This document shows positions 1 through 6,426 of a DNA stretch of 6,426 bases, piece by piece. The stretch spans positions 1 through 6,426 of the forward strand of contig DATHDH010000189.1 in the NCBI GenBank assembly GCA_035319145.1, written 5' to 3'. The notes under the pieces are model-generated. The model was not told the origin of the DNA. It made no database searches and saw only the letters and a list, made by a program, of their open reading frames with translations. This stretch comes from JAAYUK01 sp035319145. Its GTDB lineage: Bacteria; Nitrospirota; Thermodesulfovibrionia; Thermodesulfovibrionales; Dissulfurispiraceae. Position 1 is the stretch's first letter. Each line of letters starts with the position of its first letter. Both the position numbers and the translations under genes were made by a program.

Positions 1-2
1 CC

Positions 3-119
3 CGCAAGGTCGGGCAATATGCGGACGGCGTGATTGTCGGCAGTGCGCTGGTCAGGGTATTTCATGAACGTCCGGAGGCGGCGGAAGCATTTATAAAAGA
101 ACTAAGGGAGGCCATTTAG
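3..119 (+). CDS. trpA: Tryptophan synthase alpha chain, C-terminal fragment
   Basis: Only the last 38 codons and the TAG stop are present; the gene begins upstream of the window. TrpA cleaves indole-3-glycerol phosphate to indole and glyceraldehyde-3-phosphate, and works with TrpB in the cytoplasmic alpha2beta2 complex. The visible peptide has the family's last beta strand and phosphate-binding turn, ADGVIVGSALV (about residues 8-18 of the fragment). A charged terminal helix follows, ending in FIKELREAI. The GSA turn contacts the substrate phosphate in known TrpA structures (family knowledge). The stop lies 72 nt before accD, which is a common neighbour of trpA in Gram-negative bacteria, and trpA and accD share the same reading frame. 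Upstream trp genes are expected but cannot be seen. The identification rests on a short piece, helped by the trpA-accD-folC gene order. Confidence 0.9.
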   Translation, partial: RKVGQYADGVIVGSALVRVFHERPEAAEAFIKELREAI

Positions 120-132
120 GGAGTAGATTTCG

Positions 133-164
133 GGAGGCGGGAATCGGTCGTATCCCCGGCCTCT
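133..164 (+). other. Weak hairpin in the trpA-accD leader
   Basis: Bases 134-138 (GAGGC) can pair with 159-163 (GCCTC). After a bulged G at 158, bases 139-141 (GGG) pair with 155-157 (CCC), enclosing a loop of about 13 nt; 133 and 164 could add a G-T wobble. No T-run follows, so it does not look like an intrinsic terminator. The 5' arm overlaps GGGAGG (132-137), the only strong Shine-Dalgarno-like string in the gap, but no start codon lies at a useful distance behind that string. It may be an RNA processing or stability element, or chance in GC-rich sequence. Confidence 0.25.
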
Positions 165-183
165 GAATCCTTGGCCCTGAATC
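158..183 (+). repeat. Imperfect direct repeat just upstream of accD
   Basis: GGCCTCTGAATC (158-169) is followed 15 nt on by GGCCCTGAATC (173-183); the copies differ by one missing base. The second copy ends 8 nt before the accD ATG. Two similar sites at a 15-nt period could be an operator for a regulator or a small local duplication. There is no independent support for function. Confidence 0.3.
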
Positions 184-191
184 ATGAAAGT

Positions 192-1043
192 ATGGCGTGG
201 TTTAGAAGGAAGAAAAACGTGACACAGGAAAAGAAAGTCAAAATCCCTGAAGGTCTTTGGGTCAAGTGCGATAACTGCAAGGAAATCGTCTATCGCAAAG
301 AGATAGAAAAAAACCGGCAGGTATGTCCGAAGTGCGGCTATCACTTTCGCATCAGCAGCCGTCAGCGGCTTCGCATGCTTTCTGATGATGGCAGTTTCGT
401 TGAACTTGATGCCGATCTCATGACAACCGACCCGCTTGAATTTATGGACAGCATGCCTTATGCTGAGCGAATTGAGGAGAATAGGGCCAAGAGCGGACTC
501 AGCGAGGCAGCGCTTTACGGCGATGCTTCGATCTCCGGACGGCCCGTCGTGCTTGCCCTTATGGACTTCTCATTCATGGGCGGCAGCATGGGTTCTGTTG
601 TCGGAGAGAAGATATCAAGGGCTGCGGAACGGGCGATCGAGAAAAAGGTCCCGCTGATTACAATCGCAGCATCCGGCGGTGCCCGCATGCAGGAGGGCAT
701 GCTGTCCCTGATGCAGATGGCGAAGGTGTCGGCATCGATCGGACGACTTCGCGAGAGTGAAGTCCTCTATATCTCCGTGCTCGCTGACCCGACGTTCGGC
801 GGTGTTACTGCGAGCTTTGCCATGCTTGGGGATGTAATAATCGCCGAGCCGCGAAGCCTGGTCGGCTTTGCAGGGCCGCGCGTCATTGAACAGACGATTA
901 AGCAGCAGCTTCCGGATAATTTCCAGCGCGCCGAATTTCTTCTTGAACACGGTATGATTGATCTTGTTGTCGAACGGCAGGCCCTGAAGGAAACGCTTGC
1001 CCGGCTGATTCATCACTTCATGCCGCTGCCGGCGGTCGGTTAG
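192..1043 (+). CDS. accD: Acetyl-CoA carboxylase carboxyltransferase subunit beta
   Basis: AccD pairs with AccA (not in this window) to form the carboxyltransferase that moves CO2 from carboxybiotin on AccB to acetyl-CoA, giving malonyl-CoA for fatty acid synthesis in the cytoplasm. The 283-residue product opens with the typical MAWFRRKK. A four-cysteine zinc ribbon follows (C26-x2-C29, C45-x2-C48), then the crotonase-fold carboxyltransferase domain. Conserved glycine-rich segments are FMGGSMGS, SGGARMQEG (161-169) and DPTFGGVTASF (G203-G204), then GFAGPRVIEQT. Length is normal (about 280-305 in relatives). I chose ATG 192 because it gives the family N-terminus. A TTG at 171 would add seven residues, MALNHES, that match nothing I recognise. 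Neither start has a good Shine-Dalgarno; GAAAG sits very close to ATG 192. The frame is open back to the trpA stop. folC starts 3 nt after the stop, so the two are probably cotranscribed. Confidence 0.97.
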   Translation: MAWFRRKKNVTQEKKVKIPEGLWVKCDNCKEIVYRKEIEKNRQVCPKCGYHFRISSRQRLRMLSDDGSFVELDADLMTTDPLEFMDSMPYAERIEENRAKSGLSEAALYGDASISGRPVVLALMDFSFMGGSMGSVVGEKISRAAERAIEKKVPLITIAASGGARMQEGMLSLMQMAKVSASIGRLRESEVLYISVLADPTFGGVTASFAMLGDVIIAEPRSLVGFAGPRVIEQTIKQQLPDNFQRAEFLLEHGMIDLVVERQALKETLARLIHHFMPLPAVG

Positions 1044-1046
1044 CTC

Positions 1047-2378
1047 ATGCACTATCCCGAGGCAATCGGGTATCTTCTCTCGCTTCAGACGCTCGGCGTC
1101 AAACTCGGCCTGGAGAAGATGCGCGCTGTTCTTGATCTGCTCGGGAATCCTGAACGCAGTTTCAGGAGTATTCATATTGCGGGAACAAACGGCAAAGGCT
1201 CGGTTGCAGCCATCTCTGCATCACTGCTTCAGGACGCAGGCCACCGTGCCGGCCTATATACATCGCCGCACCTCGTGAGTTTTACGGAGCGCATTCGCGT
1301 CGGTAACGACCAAATACGTGAAGACGACGTCATTGCGTTGACGACGGAGATTCGCGATATTCTTGCCCTTCATCCCGAAGTTCCTTCGCCGACATTTTTT
1401 GAGTTTGTGACGGCAATGGCTTTCCTTCATTTCGCACGGTCCGGGGTAGAGTGGGCCGTTATCGAGACCGGCATGGGCGGCAGACTGGATGCAACGAATG
1501 TCGTTCGTCCTGCCGTATCCGTCATTACAAGCATCGGACTGGATCACCGGGAACATCTCGGCAATTCCCTGTCCGAAATTGCAAAAGAAAAGGCCGGGAT
1601 CATCAAGTCCGGAGTGCCCGTCATATCAGCATCGCAGCCTGCCGAAGCCGGGCATGTCGTTGGCGCATATGCAGAGAGCGTCGGTGCGGCAGTATCTTTT
1701 TACGGCAGAGATTTCGGCGCGGTTGTCCGCTCCTGCACACTGGAAGAGACAATATTCGATTATGGGTGCAGTGCTCGCTCACTGCCTTTCTGCAGTATTC
1801 CGCTCGCGGGGCGACACCAGGCCGAAAATGCTGCTGTTGCGCTGCGTGCCGCTGATACGGCCTTAGCCGGGTTGCAGTTGACGGATGAAATGCTGAAGGA
1901 AGGGTTGAAAAAGGCGTCGTGGAAAGGCCGTCTTGAGGTGGTCGGGCGGGATCCGCTGACCATCGTGGATGGTGCACACAATCCCGCTGCTGCCCGGGCA
2001 CTCGCTGCCTTCCTGCGTGAAGGGTTCGCTGATCATGAAATTACGTTTGTTCTCGGAATGCTTGCGGACAAGGATGTTGAGAGGACGATTCATCCTTTAC
2101 TTGAGATGGCCTCGCATGTTGTTGTCACGGCCCCGCATTCCTCGCGTGCCGCAACTCCGGAAAACCTTGCTGCAGTCGTCCGGCGATTCGGGATCGAGCC
2201 GGAAAGACGCGGCAATGTTGCCGATGCCGTGGCTTACGCTCAGGTGCTTGCGAATGAACGCACCGGTGCCGGCGGAAAGCGGATGGTCGTCGCAACCGGT
2301 TCTCTCTATGTGGTCGGGGAAACCCTGACCGCCTGCGGCATGCAGCCTGTGCTGGCCGGGGTTCGCGAGTGGCGATGA
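1047..2378 (+). CDS. folC: Bifunctional dihydrofolate synthase / folylpolyglutamate synthase
   Basis: FolC is a cytoplasmic ATP-dependent ligase of the Mur ligase family. It adds glutamate to dihydropteroate to make dihydrofolate, and in bifunctional forms adds further glutamates to reduced folates. The 443-residue protein has the P-loop GTNGKGS (46-52), the YTSPHL segment (71-76), the folate-site and Mg-binding stretch ETGMGGRLDATN, then TSIGLDHREHLG. In AKEKAG (179-184), K182 matches the lysine carbamylated in FolC and Mur ligases. The C-terminal domain begins near GRLEVV and carries DGAHNP (308-313), the domain-interface and ATP-site motif. Length is close to that of E. coli FolC (about 420). 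Start ATG 1047 lies 3 nt after the accD stop, with no strong Shine-Dalgarno, which fits reinitiation from accD. The stop overlaps the lptD start as ATGA. Whether both activities are present cannot be settled from sequence alone. Confidence 0.96.
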   Translation: MHYPEAIGYLLSLQTLGVKLGLEKMRAVLDLLGNPERSFRSIHIAGTNGKGSVAAISASLLQDAGHRAGLYTSPHLVSFTERIRVGNDQIREDDVIALTTEIRDILALHPEVPSPTFFEFVTAMAFLHFARSGVEWAVIETGMGGRLDATNVVRPAVSVITSIGLDHREHLGNSLSEIAKEKAGIIKSGVPVISASQPAEAGHVVGAYAESVGAAVSFYGRDFGAVVRSCTLEETIFDYGCSARSLPFCSIPLAGRHQAENAAVALRAADTALAGLQLTDEMLKEGLKKASWKGRLEVVGRDPLTIVDGAHNPAAARALAAFLREGFADHEITFVLGMLADKDVERTIHPLLEMASHVVVTAPHSSRAATPENLAAVVRRFGIEPERRGNVADAVAYAQVLANERTGAGGKRMVVATGSLYVVGETLTACGMQPVLAGVREWR

Positions 2379-4534
2379 GATTCCTTATTGCCTTTCTTTC
2401 CATATTGCTCGCCTTGACGACTTTGGCGGAGGCAGCTACCACGATTACTGCAGACAGTCTGGAGCACTTCGAAAAAGAAGATAAATATGTTGCGCTCGGC
2501 AAGGTGAGGATTGAACGCAACGGTGCGGTCGTGACTGCGGATAAGGGCATCCTTTATAACAGGACCGGCGACGCGGAGCTTGAAGGAAACGTCGTATATG
2601 AAGATCAGACCGCCATGATGAACAGCGAAAAGGCGAAGCTGAATCTTGATAAAAACACCGGCGAAATGCAGAACGCCATCATTTACATTAAAGAACGGAA
2701 GTACCAGGATCTTTCCCGCAAACAGGCCCTTACTCCAATTCTTGCAAGCATGGCAGCGTCGGCAAATACTGCGTCTACTGTTGCATCGACGAATGCGAGC
2801 GGACAGACGATGATTGCCGAATTGCAGCGTCAAACAATTCATTACTGGATATATGGGGAAAACATATCCAAGCTGGCGGAAGATCGGTACCATGCTCAAC
2901 GAGCCTCGATAACGTCATGCGATTCCGAGCCATGTCTTTCTCCGGGGGTTATCCAGAAACAGAGATATCTCGGAGCACCCAGGGAAGTCGCGGAATCCGC
3001 ATCGCCTTCGTGGGCATTTCACGGCAGGGACGTATCCATTACTGTAGGCGAGAAAATGACGGCACAGCATGTCACACTGCGCGTGAAAGATACCCCTGTT
3101 TTTTATGCGCCGTACTTTTACGCTCCGGTGCGGGAGCGGCAGACAGGACTATTGATTCCAACGGTAGGGACAAGTTCCATGAAAGGGTTTATTTATAAGC
3201 AGCCTTTTTTCTGGGCTATTGACGACAACAAAGATGCCACCGTCGACGTCGACTATTTCAGTAAATTGGGTGTCGGCACCGGCCTCCAGTATCGCTATCT
3301 CGATTTCGACGGGAAAGGGCAGTGGAGTGTTTATCACTTGCGGGATAAAGAGGTCAGGAAGGATTATCTTGAGATCAAGGGGCAGAGCGATTACAGGCCC
3401 ACGACCGATATCCGCGGATTTGCCGATGTGAATTATGTCAATGGAAATGACTACTACCGGAGATATGGAAGCAATACCGTCGCCAGTAGTGAGCGATTCT
3501 TGCAGTCATCTGCCGAGCTGTCGGCTCACGCGTGGGCCGACAACCGAGTGTACCTTCTCGGCCAGTACTGGATAGATCTGCATCAGGATCAGAACGCAAA
3601 GGAGCCGCAAAAATTACCTGAAATCGGATATTTCATGAAGCCGATACCGCTTGGTCCGCTGACACTCTCGATGCAATCAAGCCTTGCAAACTTTGTCCGT
3701 CCCAGTGATCCGTCGGGGCAGCGGCTTGATATCATGCCGACTCTTACTTATTCCACGGGGGATACAATCCGATTGACCCAACAGCTCTCGCTCCGTGAGA
3801 CTGCATACTGGTTGCGCAATCCCGGCACTTACCGGGCAACGGAACATCGCGAATCGTTAGAATATCGCGCATATGCCTTTTCGCGATTTATTAAGACTCA
3901 TGATGATTTCACTCATATTTTAGAACCGTTTGTCGAATACCGCTTCATCCCGAAGACGCGCAACCTGCCGCAGTTCGATTCCGTAGAGTCTTTTAATCGA
4001 ACTTCGCTGGTTCAGGTGGGGATGCTCAATAACTTCACCTTCAAGGCATTTAACGCATTTCTGAAGGCGACGCAGCCGATCGACATGGATCCGCAGCCGG
4101 GAACTCATGCGGTGCAGCCGACCGCTGTCGCGTTGAGTGTCTTTGGTAAGGGCGTAGGAGTTCAGTTTGATACCAGCCACGATTTTTCGCGGGGAAGGAC
4201 GGAATCAGCGAACACCGCGGCATGGCTAGAAGTCTTTAATCAGACGCGACTGATAGTGGGCGAGCGGTATTCCCGAACAGATAACATCATGCTTTATACA
4301 ATGGGATTTGACAGCAGGTATTGGCAGAACTGGTTCTTCTCTGGAACCCTAGGGTACGACATGAAGCAGGCGAGCAAACTGCGTGACGTGCAGCTGGTTG
4401 CCACGAGGATGCAGCAGTGCTGGGCTGTCAGTACGACTCTGACTCGAAAGCCGGGAGATGGCGTGACTCCTTCAGATATCAGCTTTATGCTGCTTTTTGA
4501 GTTGAAGGGAATAGGTGTTTTGAAACTTCTATGA
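2375..4534 (+). CDS. lptD: LPS-assembly outer membrane protein LptD
   Basis: LptD, with the lipoprotein LptE, inserts lipopolysaccharide into the outer leaflet of the outer membrane at the end of the Lpt bridge. The 719-residue product starts with a signal peptide (hydrophobic 3-17, probable cleavage after AEA at 18-20). An LptA-like jellyroll follows (about 22-182): TADSLEHFEKEDKYVALGKVRI, then repeated strands such as GDAELEGNVVYED. A large barrel domain fills the rest, with the family core PVFYAPYFYAP...RQTGLLIPTVGTSS...DATVDVDYFSKLGVGTG and a final strand ending LKGIGVLKLL. ATG 2375 gives a clean signal peptide and an ATGA overlap with folC; a GTG at 2369 would add only two residues. Oddities: an Ala/Ser/Thr/Asn-rich segment at 124-143 inside the jellyroll, and only three cysteines (C182, C187, C682), unlike the four-cysteine E. 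coli protein. LptE is not in this window. Confidence 0.95.
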   Translation: MRFLIAFLSILLALTTLAEAATTITADSLEHFEKEDKYVALGKVRIERNGAVVTADKGILYNRTGDAELEGNVVYEDQTAMMNSEKAKLNLDKNTGEMQNAIIYIKERKYQDLSRKQALTPILASMAASANTASTVASTNASGQTMIAELQRQTIHYWIYGENISKLAEDRYHAQRASITSCDSEPCLSPGVIQKQRYLGAPREVAESASPSWAFHGRDVSITVGEKMTAQHVTLRVKDTPVFYAPYFYAPVRERQTGLLIPTVGTSSMKGFIYKQPFFWAIDDNKDATVDVDYFSKLGVGTGLQYRYLDFDGKGQWSVYHLRDKEVRKDYLEIKGQSDYRPTTDIRGFADVNYVNGNDYYRRYGSNTVASSERFLQSSAELSAHAWADNRVYLLGQYWIDLHQDQNAKEPQKLPEIGYFMKPIPLGPLTLSMQSSLANFVRPSDPSGQRLDIMPTLTYSTGDTIRLTQQLSLRETAYWLRNPGTYRATEHRESLEYRAYAFSRFIKTHDDFTHILEPFVEYRFIPKTRNLPQFDSVESFNRTSLVQVGMLNNFTFKAFNAFLKATQPIDMDPQPGTHAVQPTAVALSVFGKGVGVQFDTSHDFSRGRTESANTAAWLEVFNQTRLIVGERYSRTDNIMLYTMGFDSRYWQNWFFSGTLGYDMKQASKLRDVQLVATRMQQCWAVSTTLTRKPGDGVTPSDISFMLLFELKGIGVLKLL

Positions 4535-5433
4535 ACCTTGTCATATGCCTCGACAAGGAACAGGGCATGACCTCTCAGGTTGCGGTTACATCCGCAAAGA
4601 GATTTTTTGGAGCCAGGAAAGCAGGACACGCCGGTACGCTCGATCCTCTGGCCACCGGTGTTCTGCTTGTCTGCCTTAACGAGGCGACCAAGGTGACAGG
4701 CCTCTTCTCGGAACTGACGAAGGAGTACCTTGCAACGATGAAGCTCGGAGCAGTGACTGACACGTATGATGCCGAAGGCGATGTCGTTGCGCGTAAATCG
4801 ATTGACGACATTGCATGCAAGGATGTCGAATCGGCGCTTGCCGGATTCCGGGGGGAAATCCGGCAGGTGCCGCCGATGTATTCTGCGATCAAACATCGCG
4901 GACTCCCTTTATACAAGTATGCGAGGCGTGGGCTTGATGTTCCCCGCGAACCTCGCGCGGTCGAGATAGAGGAGCTCGAAATGGTGCGGTGTGAGCTTCC
5001 TGATGTGCAGTTGCGCGTTGTGTGTTCAAAGGGAACGTACATCCGCTCGCTCTGCCATGACATCGGACTGGAACTTGGCGTCGGCGCGCATATGACGAAG
5101 TTGGTGAGAACGCGCATCGGTCAATTCACACTTGAGCATTGCGCTCGCCTGTCCGACCTGGCCGTTCGGAGCGATGTACGGGTGCCTCTTGCAGAGGCGT
5201 TGCGGCATATTCCCGCGGTTTTCGCTGCAGGGCGTTCTCTTGAACGGCTCAGGCACGGCAATTCCGTACCGGGATCTTCACAGGAGGTTAAGGGCAATTG
5301 GTCCGGACACGGAATGCTTCGCCTCTGTGACGACCAGGGGGGCTTGTTTGGCATCGGTCGCGTCACCGACGGAACAATTCGGGCGGAACGCCTTTTTGTC
5401 TGTACCGAGACAATACCGGGAGGAGTATCATGA
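4531..5433 (+). CDS. truB: tRNA pseudouridine-55 synthase TruB
   Basis: TruB converts U55 in the T-loop of nearly all tRNAs to pseudouridine and also acts as a tRNA-folding chaperone (family knowledge). The 300-residue protein has the signature GHAGTLDPLATGVL with catalytic D38. KEYLATMKLG carries Y66, the counterpart of E. coli Y76. PPMYSAIK and KGTYIRSL (R172) complete the active site. D38 and Y66 are both ten residues earlier than in E. coli (D48, Y76), so the N-terminus is slightly shorter and the start is credible. The C-terminal part (about 225-295), with GHGMLRLCDDQGGLFGIGRV, looks like the PUA-type RNA-binding domain. ATG 4531 overlaps the lptD stop as ATGA. The nearest purine-rich stretch (GAAGGGAATAGG, about 4504-4515) is too far for a normal Shine-Dalgarno, so coupling to lptD translation is likely. 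In many bacteria truB lies next to rbfA/infB and rpsO; here it lies between lptD and purB. Confidence 0.97.
   Translation: MNLVICLDKEQGMTSQVAVTSAKRFFGARKAGHAGTLDPLATGVLLVCLNEATKVTGLFSELTKEYLATMKLGAVTDTYDAEGDVVARKSIDDIACKDVESALAGFRGEIRQVPPMYSAIKHRGLPLYKYARRGLDVPREPRAVEIEELEMVRCELPDVQLRVVCSKGTYIRSLCHDIGLELGVGAHMTKLVRTRIGQFTLEHCARLSDLAVRSDVRVPLAEALRHIPAVFAAGRSLERLRHGNSVPGSSQEVKGNWSGHGMLRLCDDQGGLFGIGRVTDGTIRAERLFVCTETIPGGVS
5418..5425 (+). promoter_or_regulatory. Strong ribosome binding site for purB
   Basis: GGGAGGAG ends 4 nt before the purB ATG at 5430 and is the best Shine-Dalgarno in the window. It lies inside truB, where it encodes part of the terminal GGVS. It fixes the purB start and suggests purB can recruit ribosomes independently, unlike folC, lptD and truB, whose starts lack a comparable site. 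Confidence 0.8.
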
Positions 5434-6426
5434 TACCTCGCTATACACGCGCCGAAATGGGGCGGCTCTGGGCCCCGCAGAATCGCTTTCAGAAGTGGCT
5501 TGATGTTGAACTGGCTGTCTGCGAAGCATGGCATGAACTCGGACAGATACCGTCGGAGGCGCTCGCCGTCATCAGGGAGCGCGCTGCTTTCGATCTGCAG
5601 AGAATCGACGAAATCGAGCTGGAAGTCAAACATGATGTTATCGCATTCCTGACATCCGTTGCCGAGAAGGTCGGCCCTGAATCACGCTTTATCCACAAAG
5701 GACTTACATCGTCGGATGTAGTGGATACCGCATTGTCGCTCCTCATGAGGGAGGCTGCCGACGGAATAATCGACGATATCATCTCATTCATGGCGGTCCT
5801 CAAAGAGAAGGCGTATGCTTACAAGCATACGCCGTGCATCGGCAGAAGTCACGGCGTTCATGCGGAACCGACGACCTTCGGACTGAAGTTCTGTCTTTGG
5901 TATGCGGAGGCGGAGCGTTGTCTCATCAGGCTTCGGAGGTCTCGGGAATGCATCAATGTCGGGAAGATATCCGGCGCTGTTGGCAACTTTTCGAATCTTC
6001 CTCCGGTACTTGAGGAGATGGTTTGCAAGAAACTCGGTCTACTTCCTGAACCGATTGCTACCCAGGTTATTCAGCGGGATCGCCACGCTGAATTCATGAC
6101 GACTCTTGCAATTACAGCCGGACTCATCGAAAAAATTGCCGTCGAAATCCGGCACTTGCAGCGGACCGAGGTGCGGGAAGCCGAGGAGCCGTTTACGCCC
6201 GGACAAAAGGGATCGTCAGCAATGCCGCATAAGCGCAATCCCGTGGGATGCGAGAATCTGTCGGGGCTCGCGCGGGTAGTGCGCTCCAATGCCCTCGCTG
6301 CTCTGGAAGACATGCCGCTCTGGCATGAGCGTGATATTTCCCACTCTTCGGTTGAACGCATTATTGTTCCGGACAGTACCATCCTGATTGACTATATGAT
6401 CAATCGGATGAAAGGCATTCTGCAAG
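5430..6426 (+). CDS. purB: Adenylosuccinate lyase, 3'-truncated by the window edge
   Basis: PurB carries out two fumarate-releasing eliminations in purine synthesis: SAICAR to AICAR, and adenylosuccinate to AMP. It acts as a cytoplasmic homotetramer of the fumarase/aspartase superfamily. The window holds 332 codons, about three quarters of a protein of the B. subtilis class (431 residues), and the frame is open at the edge. The start MIPRYTRAEM matches that class. Catalytic and binding residues fall at the same numbers as in B. subtilis: H68 (KHDVIAF), H89 (IHKGLTSSDVVDT), H141 (GRSHGVHAEPTTFG), and the mobile signature loop GSSAMPHKRNP (261-271) with its catalytic serine. PLWHERDISHSS (about 292-303) follows as expected. 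Nothing suggests damage. ATG 5430 overlaps the truB stop as ATGA and has a strong ribosome site. An unusual palindrome lies inside the gene at 5810-5833. Other purine genes may follow downstream. Confidence 0.97.
   Translation, partial: MIPRYTRAEMGRLWAPQNRFQKWLDVELAVCEAWHELGQIPSEALAVIRERAAFDLQRIDEIELEVKHDVIAFLTSVAEKVGPESRFIHKGLTSSDVVDTALSLLMREAADGIIDDIISFMAVLKEKAYAYKHTPCIGRSHGVHAEPTTFGLKFCLWYAEAERCLIRLRRSRECINVGKISGAVGNFSNLPPVLEEMVCKKLGLLPEPIATQVIQRDRHAEFMTTLAITAGLIEKIAVEIRHLQRTEVREAEEPFTPGQKGSSAMPHKRNPVGCENLSGLARVVRSNALAALEDMPLWHERDISHSSVERIIVPDSTILIDYMINRMKGILQ
5810..5833. repeat. Near-perfect 24-bp palindrome inside purB
   Basis: GGCGTATGCTT (5810-5820) and AAGCATACGCC (5823-5833) are exact reverse complements over 11 bp, separated by AC. 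As RNA it would fold to a stem of about 10 bp with a 4-nt loop. It encodes the run AYAYKHTP in PurB, between the H89 and H141 active-site segments. It may be chance from codon use, an RNA hairpin affecting translation or decay, or a protein-binding site. Confidence 0.6.

Noticed and set aside
171..191. TTG start at 171 extending accD by seven residues
   Set aside because: It adds MALNHES before the typical AccD N-terminus MAWFRRKK and has no Shine-Dalgarno; ATG 192 fits the family better.
615..1175. 186-codon open frame on the minus strand opposite accD and the start of folC
   Set aside because: It crosses the accD/folC junction in antisense and has no recognisable motif; both sense genes are certain.
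1451..1866. Two overlapping plus-strand open frames inside folC
   Set aside because: They are alternate frames of conserved folC sequence with Arg/Cys/Ser-rich, motif-free products.
2369..2374. GTG start at 2369 for lptD
   Set aside because: It adds only two residues ahead of a signal peptide that starts cleanly at ATG 2375, which also gives the same ATGA overlap seen at the next two junctions.
2306..2899. 197-codon open frame on the minus strand across the folC/lptD junction
   Set aside because: It lies opposite two clearly recognised genes, spans their boundary and has no recognisable domain; it is an antisense shadow.
3243..3254. GTCGACGTCGAC, a 12-bp palindrome in lptD
   Set aside because: It encodes VDVD in the conserved DATVDVDYFSK core and arises simply from repeated Val-Asp codons.
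4294..4896. 200-codon open frame on the minus strand across the lptD/truB junction
   Set aside because: It is antisense to well-supported coding sequence, rich in Arg/Cys/His as expected of a shadow frame, and has no family motif.
1..6426. A novel defence, mobile or CRISPR-type system
   Set aside because: Every base outside 120-191 belongs to a recognised housekeeping gene; no spacer-repeat array, transposase, integrase or toxin-like gene is present.

Overview
The window is a dense, single-strand run of housekeeping genes from a Gram-negative (LPS-exporting) bacterium. In order on the + strand they are: the 3' end of trpA, accD, folC, lptD, truB and the first ~332 codons of purB. An lptD gene with a signal peptide and an outer-membrane barrel shows that the cell has an LPS outer membrane. 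The trpA-accD-folC order is common in Gram-negative bacteria. Following it with lptD, truB and a Bacillus-type (short) purB suggests a lineage such as Nitrospirota or Desulfobacterota rather than an enteric bacterium. That placement is inference from gene order and protein style, not from any search.

Layout: trpA ends at 119. A 72-nt gap (120-191) is the only non-coding stretch. It holds a weak hairpin and an imperfect direct repeat just before accD. accD (192-1043) is followed after 3 nt by folC (1047-2378). From there each junction is a 4-nt ATGA overlap: folC/lptD at 2375-2378, lptD/truB at 4531-4534, truB/purB at 5430-5433. No terminator-like hairpin with a T-run and no convincing internal promoter was seen, so the genes probably form one transcript with translational coupling. 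There is no gene-free stretch over 300 bases.

Together the genes cover the last steps of tryptophan synthesis (TrpA), malonyl-CoA formation for fatty acids (AccD), folate synthesis and polyglutamylation (FolC), LPS insertion into the outer membrane (LptD), tRNA U55 pseudouridylation (TruB) and two steps of purine synthesis (PurB). AccD and LptD are both needed to build the envelope, and FolC feeds one-carbon cofactors to purine synthesis. Otherwise the grouping looks like a growth-related superoperon rather than a pathway.

No undescribed system, mobile element, RNA gene or CRISPR array was found. The points most worth a second look are an Ala/Ser/Thr/Asn-rich segment and an unusual cysteine layout in LptD, and a near-perfect 24-bp palindrome inside purB.
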